Shown here in pieces: positions 1 to 4,396 of a DNA stretch of 6,673 nt (position 1 is the stretch's first letter; every line of letters starts with the position of its first letter). The notes below the pieces were generated by a model. That model saw only the letters and a program-made list of their open reading frames with translations. It ran no database searches and was not told the DNA's origin. The translations under genes and the position numbers were made by a program. The stretch comes from a bacterium (GTDB taxonomy: Bacteria; Hinthialibacterota; Hinthialibacteria; H5-UNCL2), in the NCBI GenBank assembly GCA_015075175.1, contig JABTUV010000028.1, positions 1 through 6,673 on the forward strand. Direction: 5' to 3'.

Positions 1-353
1 CGCCTGAGGAGAAGCTCTGTACGCTGGTGCTTTTCGCCGAAGAAGGATTTGTCGCCCGGCTCAAGCACAAGAGCTACGAGTCGCTCTCCAGCCGCATCGG
101 CTGCCACGTGTCGCTGCTGCCGATGGACCGCGACCAGACGGAGCAGTACATCAAGTTCCGGCTGCTGGTGGCCGGGGGGCGGGCGACGCTGTTCACCAAG
201 GAGGCGTTCGAGGCGGTGTATCAGCATACGGGCGGCGTTCCGCGCCTGGTATCGCGGCTGGCGGCGGCTGCGATGCAGGAGGCGTACCTGGACGACGTGC
301 CCGTGGTGGACAGCGAGCGGGTGCGACGGGCGCTGGCGCGCCAACTGCCATGA
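1..353 (+). CDS. ExeA/MshM-type AAA+ ATPase, C-terminal fragment
   Basis: The reading frame is already open at base 3 and closes with TGA at 351-353, giving 116 residues of a gene that starts outside the window. The fragment looks like the C-terminal part of the AAA+ module in ExeA/GspA and MshM proteins. It starts near the last core strand (LVLFAEEGF), continues through a conserved segment around SSRIGCHVSLLPM with an Arg at bases 93-95, and then enters the helical lid. The lid contains the sensor-2-type GGVPR at 231-245 and the usual ending of a small helix plus VVDSERVRRAL. In ExeA systems this ATPase helps assemble the type II secretion outer-membrane secretin with its peptidoglycan-binding partner; MshM acts in type IV pilus biogenesis. 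Walker A and B lie upstream, so activity cannot be judged. No secretion gene follows it here. Family assignment is fairly sure; the particular system is unknown. Confidence 0.8.
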   Translation, partial: PEEKLCTLVLFAEEGFVARLKHKSYESLSSRIGCHVSLLPMDRDQTEQYIKFRLLVAGGRATLFTKEAFEAVYQHTGGVPRLVSRLAAAAMQEAYLDDVPVVDSERVRRALARQLP

Positions 354-399
354 AGCCGCCCCGCTTGACACGCACCGGCCTGCGCTGCGCTCCTATGCC

Positions 400-435
400 G
401 CCGGCATCCCCCGTGCCGCCGGCATCTCTGCCGGC
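400..435. repeat. GCCGGC repeat cluster, first part
   Basis: GCCGGC occurs at 400-405, 418-423 and 430-435. The last two form a GCCGGC-N6-GCCGGC hairpin with loop ATCTCT. The first lies within the palindrome ATGCCG-C-CGGCAT at 395-407. The element lies 65-82 bases after the ATPase stop and could act as a transcript-end hairpin, but no T-tract follows. It appears to belong to the same family as the copies at 560-606. Confidence 0.6.
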
Positions 436-559
436 GCCGACCTCCGACCGCGTCACGCCCGAAGAAGAGGGCATCCTCTGGCAGGCTCCCGCGCTTCCTT
501 CCCGACGCCTGGGAACTCGGCATAATAGCAAGAAAAACAAATAGTTATATCTTCGATTC

Positions 560-606
560 GCCGGCATCTTCGCCGGCAAGGCGCACGCGCCGGCAGGGTT
601 GCCGGC
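560..606. repeat. Two GCCGGC-N6-GCCGGC hairpin elements
   Basis: Two 18-bp elements of identical design occur at 560-577 (loop ATCTTC) and 589-606 (loop AGGGTT), separated by 11 bases. Both flanks of each element are the self-complementary hexamer GCCGGC, so each can fold into a 6-bp stem. The element at 560 is nearly identical to the one at 418-435 (loops ATCTTC and ATCTCT). This looks like a small GC-rich REP-like intergenic repeat family. It ends 34 bases before the putative -35 box of the SPFH gene. Confidence 0.6.
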
Positions 607-640
607 GGTACGCGGCTGTCGCAGCCCGCATATTATCCTC

Positions 641-672
641 TTGACAAGGGCGGTTTTTGCAATCAATATGAT
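641..672 (+). promoter_or_regulatory. Putative promoter of the SPFH gene
   Basis: A perfect sigma-70-type -35 box, TTGACA, lies at 641-646. The best -10 match is TATGAT at 667-672 (5 of 6), but the spacer is 20 bases, longer than ideal. A 17-base spacer would use CAATAT at 664-669, only 3 of 6. The segment 651-680 is AT-rich in an otherwise GC-rich region, which supports a promoter. Transcription would begin at about 680, consistent with a start codon at 708 rather than at 678. Confidence 0.4.
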
Positions 673-694
673 ATCATATGGATATTCAAGTCCC

Positions 695-699
695 GGAGG
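695..699 (+). promoter_or_regulatory. Shine-Dalgarno site fixing the SPFH start
   Basis: GGAGG at 695-699 ends eight bases before ATG 708. The in-frame ATG at 678 has no comparable site and lies just 3' of or inside the predicted -10 region. This decides the start in favour of 708. Confidence 0.75.
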
Positions 700-707
700 T
701 GAGTTCC

Positions 708-1634
708 ATGACCTCGCAAGAACGGATTCGCACCGCGTTGTCGGGCTGGTTGGTACTGGTCGTAGCCATCGTGCTGCTTGCCGCCATCGTCGGATTCATC
801 GTCGTCCAAGCGCACCCGCGGTTGGGGATGACGCCGGAGCAGGCCTTTTACACGATGAAGGAGGGCCTGGCGGTCGGTTGGCGCGTGACCATCGCCGTCA
901 TACTGGTGCTCGCATTTGCCCTGACCTTGCCCGGGTTTCTCATTCTTCAGCCCAACGAGGCCAGCGTGCTTCTGCTCTTCGGCAAGTACAAGGGAACGGT
1001 GCGCGAGAGCGGCTTCTGGTGGGTGAATCCGTTTTACACCAAGAAGAAGATCAGTCTGCGATTGCGCAACCTGAACATGCAGAAGCTAAAGGTCAACGAC
1101 AAGGCGGGCAATCCCATCGAGATCGCCGCGGTGATCGTCTGGAAGGTGGAGGACACCTATGCGGCGTCGTTCGAGGTGGATCACTATCCTTCTTACGTCG
1201 AGATACAGAGCGAGTCGGCGCTCCGCCACCTGGCCAGTTACTATCCGTATGACAGTTGGGAGGACGTGGAGGTGGTGACGCTGCGGGGCAGCATCGACGA
1301 GGTGTCGCACAAGCTGGAGGCGGAGTTGCAGGAGCGATTGGGTAAGGCGGGGGTGCGGGTGGTGGAGGCGCGCATCGCGCATCTGGCGTATGCGCCGGAG
1401 ATCGCGGAGGCGATGCTGCGCCGGCAGCAGGCGACGGCGGTGGTGGCGGCGCGGTACAAGATCGTGGAGGGCGCCGTGGGCATGGTCGAGATCGCGCTGG
1501 AGAAGCTCAAGTCGCAGAACGTGGTCGCGCTGGACGAGGAGCGGAAGGCGGCCATGGTCAGCAACCTCTTGGTTGTTTTGTGCGGCGAGACCAACGCGCA
1601 GCCGGTAGTCAATACGGGGACGCTGTATCATTGA
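708..1634 (+). CDS. SPFH/band-7 domain membrane protein
   Basis: The protein has 308 residues. The start at 708 is chosen for its Shine-Dalgarno site; starting at 678 would add ten residues. Two hydrophobic segments (about 14-33 and 58-80) flank a short loop. An SPFH domain (stomatin/prohibitin/flotillin/HflK superfamily) begins at about residue 81 with QPNEASVLLLFGKYKGT, followed by GFWWVNPFY, a beta-rich segment, and an Ala/Glu-rich helical region typical of SPFH coiled coils (about 180-280). The tail, QPVVNTGTLYH, matches what I recall of a bacterial SPFH subtype usually found beside an Arc-like RHH gene. SPFH proteins form ring- or cage-like membrane oligomers that organise microdomains or regulate partner proteases; the specific role of this subtype is not established. 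It follows a promoter-like element and precedes the RHH gene at 2082 on the same strand, but 447 bases of repeats intervene. Family call is strong; function is open. Confidence 0.9.
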   Translation: MTSQERIRTALSGWLVLVVAIVLLAAIVGFIVVQAHPRLGMTPEQAFYTMKEGLAVGWRVTIAVILVLAFALTLPGFLILQPNEASVLLLFGKYKGTVRESGFWWVNPFYTKKKISLRLRNLNMQKLKVNDKAGNPIEIAAVIVWKVEDTYAASFEVDHYPSYVEIQSESALRHLASYYPYDSWEDVEVVTLRGSIDEVSHKLEAELQERLGKAGVRVVEARIAHLAYAPEIAEAMLRRQQATAVVAARYKIVEGAVGMVEIALEKLKSQNVVALDEERKAAMVSNLLVVLCGETNAQPVVNTGTLYH

Positions 1635-1699
1635 GGCTGGAAAGGGAAAGCCCGAGTTCCCGGGTAGGCTGGGAAAAGGAAAACCCGAGTTCTCGAGTA
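1635..1699. repeat. Imperfect 32/33-bp tandem duplication
   Basis: Copy 1 (1635-1666) and copy 2 (1667-1699) begin GGCTGG and GGCTGGG, share an A/G-rich middle, and end in CCCGAGTTCCCGGGTA and CCCGAGTTCTCGAGTA. The duplication starts immediately after the SPFH stop codon. The second copy ends in CTCGAGTA (1692-1699), the exact reverse complement of TACTCGAG, which begins each 39-bp unit further downstream. Confidence 0.75.
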
Positions 1700-1711
1700 G
1701 CGCGGAAGGCG

Positions 1712-1775
1712 CGTATCGAGAGAACGGCGTGGGAGGGAGGCTGGGCGGAGGCAGGCCGCCGTGCCTCTCGATACG
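1712..1775. other. Long inverted repeat / RNA hairpin after the SPFH gene
   Basis: CGTATCGAGAG at 1712-1722 is perfectly complementary to CTCTCGATACG at 1765-1775. After a small 1:2 internal loop, ACGGCG (1724-1729) pairs with CGCCGT (1757-1762). This gives a 17-bp interrupted stem around a 27-base purine-rich loop. No T-run follows, so a classic intrinsic terminator is not shown. It could be a transcript-end or processing structure, or one piece of the repeat region. Confidence 0.55.
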
Positions 1776-1822
1776 GCCCCGAAGGAGAGTCATTGCTCTT
1801 ATGGGGGGGCGTCGGCGGGGCC

Positions 1823-2039
1823 TACTCGAGGACACGGCTTACATTGCGGCTTGATCCGGCGTACTCGAGGACACGGCTTACAATGTGGCTTGATCCGGCG
1901 TACTCGAGGACACGGCTTACAATGCGGCTTGATCCGGCGTACTCGAGGACACGGCTTACATTGCGGCTTGATCCGGTCTACTCGAGGACACGGCTGGGTT
2001 GCTTATGGGAAGCGAGAGTCGAGGACACGGCTTACATTT
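1823..2039. repeat. 39-bp tandem repeat array between SPFH and RHH genes
   Basis: Four full 39-bp units lie at 1823-1861, 1862-1900, 1901-1939 and 1940-1978. Each starts with TACTCGAGGACACGG and ends with GCTTGATCCGG plus two bases. Differences are confined to a few positions (TTACATTG or TTACAATG, GCGG or GTGG, final CG or TC). A fifth unit starts at 1979 but diverges after 17 bases. A sixth degenerate copy, TCGAGGACACGGCTTAC, starts at 2019 at almost the same phase (37 bases later). Because 39 is a multiple of three, open frames run through the array, and two overlapping ones would encode 13-residue peptide repeats. Neither has a convincing start or composition, so I treat the array as non-coding. 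It ends 42 bases before the RHH start codon. Confidence 0.9.
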
Positions 2040-2081
2040 CCGGCGAATGAAGCGCAACCGGTGAGGCAACCATAACCAGGT

Positions 2082-2270
2082 ATGGCGTCGCGCAAGACCT
2101 TTCTACTCCGCATCAGCCCGGAACTCTGGGACGAGCTCAATCGCTGGGCGGCGGAAGAGCTGCGCAGCGTGAACGGGCAGATCGAATATCTCCTGCGCGA
2201 GGCGGTGAAAGCGCGCCGGGGCAAGGACGAGCTGGGCGAGCAAGCGAAGGACGGAGAAGGACAGTCGTAG
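2082..2270 (+). CDS. Arc-like ribbon-helix-helix DNA-binding protein
   Basis: A 62-residue protein. Residues 5-12 (KTFLLRIS) fit the intermolecular beta-strand of a ribbon-helix-helix repressor, with T6, L8 and R10 alternating toward DNA. Helix A is about 13-26 ([14 protein letters not shown]), followed by the turn LRSVNG and helix B about 31-45 ([13 protein letters not shown]). The tail is charged and probably disordered. This is the Arc/MetJ/CopG fold in its Arc-like form; such proteins bind DNA as dimers and often repress their own gene. The motif [14 protein letters not shown] closely resembles RHH proteins I recall encoded beside SPFH genes in other bacteria, so the upstream SPFH protein is its probable partner. 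The ribosome site is weak: GGTGAGG at 2060-2066 is 15 bases away, and only CCAGG is closer. No toxin gene adjoins it, so a toxin-antitoxin role is not supported. Confidence 0.85.
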   Translation: MASRKTFLLRISPELWDELNRWAAEELRSVNGQIEYLLREAVKARRGKDELGEQAKDGEGQS

Positions 2271-2272
2271 TT

Positions 2273-2324
2273 GCGCAGCGCCTCGCCCCGAGTAGGCCGC
2301 AGGCCGCATCGAGGGGTGCTGCGC
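2273..2324. terminator. GC-rich hairpin between convergent genes
   Basis: GCGCAGCGCCTC (2273-2284) can pair with 2313-2324, ending GCTGCGC, over 12 bp including two G-U pairs. An inner GGCC-GCA-GGCC element (2295-2305) can add a second stem. It begins three bases after the RHH stop and lies in the gap facing the convergent DUF5107-like gene, so it could end transcription from either side. There is no T-tract on either strand, so termination is inferred only. Confidence 0.4.
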
Positions 2325-2398
2325 CGTGATCTGGAGTGCGGCTGCTTGCCGCCGCATGGGGCACGAACAAGGCCCACGCGCCGCGTCCGCGGCACGCC
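2325..2398. repeat. Further GC-rich hairpin repeats in the convergent gap
   Basis: TGCGGC (2337-2342) is complementary to GCCGCA (2351-2356) with an eight-base loop, within GGAGTGCGGC...GCCGCATGG. A third hairpin, CACGCC (2393-2398) with GGCGTG (2403-2408), brackets the stop codon of the minus-strand gene. The GGAGTGCGGC-loop-GCCGC form resembles dispersed hairpin repeats I associate with Verrucomicrobia-like genomes, but only one copy is visible here. No gene is seen. Confidence 0.35.
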
Positions 2399-4000
2399 CT
2401 ACGGCGTGGCGTCCTGGACGGGGTCGCTGAACAGGCTTGGCGGCGGGAGGGAATGGTCGGTGATCCATCGCCGTTCGCGGTCGGCGCCCCAGGCGGCGTA
2501 GCTGGCGGCGGTCCAGGCGGCGGCGCCCGGATGGGCCAGGAGCTGCGCCAGGTCGGCGGCGGCAGGCGCGACGGCCTCGCCCTCCGCTGTTGCCCAAGAG
2601 AGCGTCTCGGCGGGCACGAAGGGGCTGAGGGGATCCAGAAACGCGAGCGCGCGCAGGTCGTCTGCGGCCGCTTCGCGCTGCCCCAGTCGGCGGTGGAGAT
2701 GGGCGCGCAGGGCCAGCGTCTGCGCGTCGGCAGGCGCGACCGCCAGCGCCGCCGTCGCCATCTCGGCGGCCAACTGCGTGTCTCCATGCCGCAACGCCGC
2801 CCACGCCAACTGCCGCAAGGCCGCGCCCGAGTACTCTGCACCCAGCGGAATCGCCTGGAAGGCCGCTACCGCCGCCGGCTCGGAACCAGACGCCAACAGT
2901 GCGCAGGCCGCCAGGTAGGCGTCCCGGCTTCCGTCTTCAGTCGCACCGGCAATTGCGCCCGTCTCTTGCAGACTCCCTGAACGTCCGCCGAGGACCTCCA
3001 GGCGACACAGCGAGCGACTGTGCGTCCATTCATCCACTCTGGCTTCCAGTTTCCGACCGGGATGCGTGAGGGGAAAGAGGAAGACATCGGGGCGGCCCGG
3101 CTGCAACTGCCAGGGCATGTCGAAGAGCATGGCGCCGTCCCGCTCGACTACCAGCCGCAGCCAGTTGAGAAAGCGAAAACTGCACCAGCGCGCCTCCAGG
3201 TGCGCGTCGCGGAGGGTAAAGCCGCCGGCCAGGTCGGGCGCCATCCAGGCTGGCTCGCCCATGCGGTGCACTGCGACCCACTGCACGACCCACTCGCGGC
3301 GCTGTCCGGGCACGAGCTGGGTGGGATGGTTGGAAAGCTTGAGAGCCGCTGCGCGCTCGTCCAGGGTTGCGTCCACGTGAAGCGGGAGAAGCGCATAGAG
3401 GCCGGAATCGGAGTCGGGATCGTAATAGCCCGCGAAGGCCCAGCTGTCGCCGGAGGCGGGGTGGACGCCCGCGGCGACGCGGATCATGCGGCCTGCCGGG
3501 GTAGTCGCCGGAGCGGCCGCCAGCGACCAGCCGGTCTCCAGCGGATCGGGTCCCGCATTGTCGGCCCGCACGATGGTATAGAGTCCGGCCAGGTCGGAGG
3601 GCAGGCGGTACTCGACCGCCCAGCGCGCGCCCGTCGAGGCATCCGTCACGCCTACCCACACGCTGACGGAGGCGTCGCCGTCCGCCGTCAATCGCCAGGA
3701 CAGCGGCCGGCCGGGGGGGAGGTTCTGTCCGAACGTGAAGGCGACGCCTGCTTCCGACAGGAGTTCGCGGCGGCTGAACTTGTCGTAGCACGAGACCAAG
3801 CGGCCTGACCGAGGTATGACCACGGCGCGCAGGTAGTCGTTTTCCAAAACCATGGCGGGGACGTGGCTCCAGGTGGATTCCGACAGGCGGGCGGTCGTGG
3901 GCAGGGGCGTGTCGGGGCGGCGGTCGCGCCCGACCGCCCACAGCGATGGGCCCAGCGTCAGGATGAAGAGCAAGGCGGTTGCGAGCAGCGGCGGACGCAT
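2399..4000 (-). CDS. Exported DUF5107-like protein with C-terminal TPR repeats
   Basis: A 533-residue protein read from ATG at 4000 down to TAG at 2399-2401. GGAG (complement of 4007-4010) sits six bases before the start. Residues 1-22 form a signal peptide with a likely cut after SLWA. Residues 49-340 look like the beta-sandwich part of DUF5107, with the signature [21 protein letters not shown] then [10 protein letters not shown] at 51-81; this family resembles the galactose-mutarotase fold. Residues about 391-458 contain two TPR-like helical pairs ([40 protein letters not shown]), followed by an Ala-rich tail. DUF5107 proteins with TPRs are typically about twice this length, so this is a shortened form. 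The fold suggests carbohydrate-related recognition in the periplasm or outside; no enzyme activity can be assigned. It is transcribed divergently from the sulfotransferase-FGE gene and convergently with the RHH gene. Confidence 0.75.
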   Translation of the reverse strand: MRPPLLATALLFILTLGPSLWAVGRDRRPDTPLPTTARLSESTWSHVPAMVLENDYLRAVVIPRSGRLVSCYDKFSRRELLSEAGVAFTFGQNLPPGRPLSWRLTADGDASVSVWVGVTDASTGARWAVEYRLPSDLAGLYTIVRADNAGPDPLETGWSLAAAPATTPAGRMIRVAAGVHPASGDSWAFAGYYDPDSDSGLYALLPLHVDATLDERAAALKLSNHPTQLVPGQRREWVVQWVAVHRMGEPAWMAPDLAGGFTLRDAHLEARWCSFRFLNWLRLVVERDGAMLFDMPWQLQPGRPDVFLFPLTHPGRKLEARVDEWTHSRSLCRLEVLGGRSGSLQETGAIAGATEDGSRDAYLAACALLASGSEPAAVAAFQAIPLGAEYSGAALRQLAWAALRHGDTQLAAEMATAALAVAPADAQTLALRAHLHRRLGQREAAADDLRALAFLDPLSPFVPAETLSWATAEGEAVAPAAADLAQLLAHPGAAAWTAASYAAWGADRERRWITDHSLPPPSLFSDPVQDATP

Positions 4001-4031
4001 GACCCTCTCCGGGAGCGACGTTCAGGCGGGA

Positions 4032-4059
4032 AGTATTCCAGAAAAACGGCGGGACGCAA
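4032..4059 (-). promoter_or_regulatory. Putative promoter of the DUF5107-like gene
   Basis: On the minus strand, TTGCGT (complement of 4054-4059) is followed after 16 bases by AATACT (complement of 4032-4037). The matches to sigma-70 boxes are 3 of 6 and 4 of 6. The spacing and position, about 25 bases of leader before ATG 4000, are sensible. The evidence is modest. Confidence 0.35.
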
Positions 4060-4166
4060 GCGAGTTGGTGGATTGACGGAGGCGGGGTCGAGTGCGGGCC
4101 TACGAGGTGCGCTCAGGGCCTGCGGCTCTTGGCCGTGTCGGCGGACCGGAAAGTCCGAGGGGAGCG

Positions 4167-4204
4167 TGTACGTTTTCGTACAGGATGCTGAACCCGATTG
4201 TACA
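4167..4204. promoter_or_regulatory. TGTAC palindrome with third half-site, possible operator
   Basis: TGTACG (4167-4172), TTTT, then CGTACA (4177-4182) form a perfect 16-bp palindrome. A separate self-complementary TGTACA lies at 4199-4204, 32 bases from the first half-site, close to three turns of DNA. The set sits between the two divergent genes, as expected for a regulator binding both. As RNA it would be a short hairpin with a UUUU loop. No regulator is assigned. Confidence 0.4.
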
Positions 4205-4265
4205 GTGACCCCTGTGTCCCCCCCGGCGCGCAAATCCTGTAACCAACTGGAAAGAAATGGACTAA

Positions 4266-4289
4266 CATGCCAGCCGGGGGCCTGGCATG
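4266..4289. promoter_or_regulatory. 8-bp inverted repeat upstream of the sulfotransferase-FGE gene
   Basis: CATGCCAG (4266-4273) and CTGGCATG (4282-4289) are perfect reverse complements separated by the eight bases CCGGGGGC. This lies 107 bases before the start codon. It may be an operator or, if transcribed, a leader hairpin. The centre-to-centre spacing of 16 bp is typical of dimeric regulators, but no binding protein is known. Confidence 0.45.
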
Positions 4290-4384
4290 AGTCTCGCTTG
4301 CGCTCCGGGATGGGAAAGTGTCGGCCAATACGTCTGGGACGGATGGCGTTTGGGCAACATAGGGTGGCATCGCCCGGCACGGAA

Positions 4385-4390
4385 AGGAAG
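4385..4390 (+). promoter_or_regulatory. Shine-Dalgarno site selecting the GTG start at 4397
   Basis: AGGAAG at 4385-4390 ends six bases before GTG 4397. An in-frame ATG at 4343 would add 18 charged residues before the signal sequence and has no good site upstream, so GTG is preferred. Confidence 0.6.
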
Positions 4391-4396
4391 TGGCGC

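Larger units (their letters stand above)
354..640. other. Non-coding stretch with GCCGGC repeat cluster
   Basis: No convincing gene lies between the ATPase stop and the SPFH promoter region. A 64-codon frame starting at 350 overlaps the ATPase stop as ATGA, but its sequence is low-complexity Pro/Ala/Arg and it runs through the hairpin repeats, so I do not call it. The stretch holds the GCCGGC hairpins listed separately and a short AT-rich patch at about 520-555. Confidence 0.6.
4001..4396. other. Divergent intergenic control region
   Basis: These 396 bases separate two divergent genes for exported proteins. They contain a probable minus-strand promoter (4032-4059), a TGTAC-type palindrome with a third half-site (4167-4204), an 8-bp inverted repeat (4266-4289), and a small stem CGGAC/GTCCG at 4142-4157. 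A plus-strand promoter is not clear; TAACAT at 4263-4268 is a possible -10 without a good -35. Open frames here are short and have no ribosome sites. Confidence 0.6.

Noticed and set aside
350-544. 64-codon frame starting ATG, overlapping the ATPase stop as ATGA
   Set aside because: The start-stop overlap hints at coupling, but the product is low-complexity Pro/Ala/Arg, spans the GCCGGC hairpins, and resembles no family I know.
1823-1978. Sigma-70 promoters inside each 39-bp unit (TTGATC and TACAAT/TACATT)
   Set aside because: The boxes are individually good, but the spacing is 22 bases, too long for a standard promoter.
1823-2039. CRISPR array
   Set aside because: The units are contiguous with no unique spacers between them, and no cas gene is present.
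1580-2075. Two overlapping plus-strand frames through the 39-bp array, encoding 13-residue repeats
   Set aside because: Both stay open only because the repeat length is a multiple of three. One begins inside the SPFH gene, and neither has a ribosome site or plausible protein composition.
2082-2270. Toxin-antitoxin module based on the RHH protein
   Set aside because: No toxin-like gene adjoins it; the only same-strand neighbour is the SPFH gene, and downstream lies a convergent exported protein.
4142-4160. RNase P RNA-like GGAAAGTCCG motif
   Set aside because: Only this short stretch resembles RNase P; the remaining conserved helices and the ACAGAAA-type segment are not found around it.
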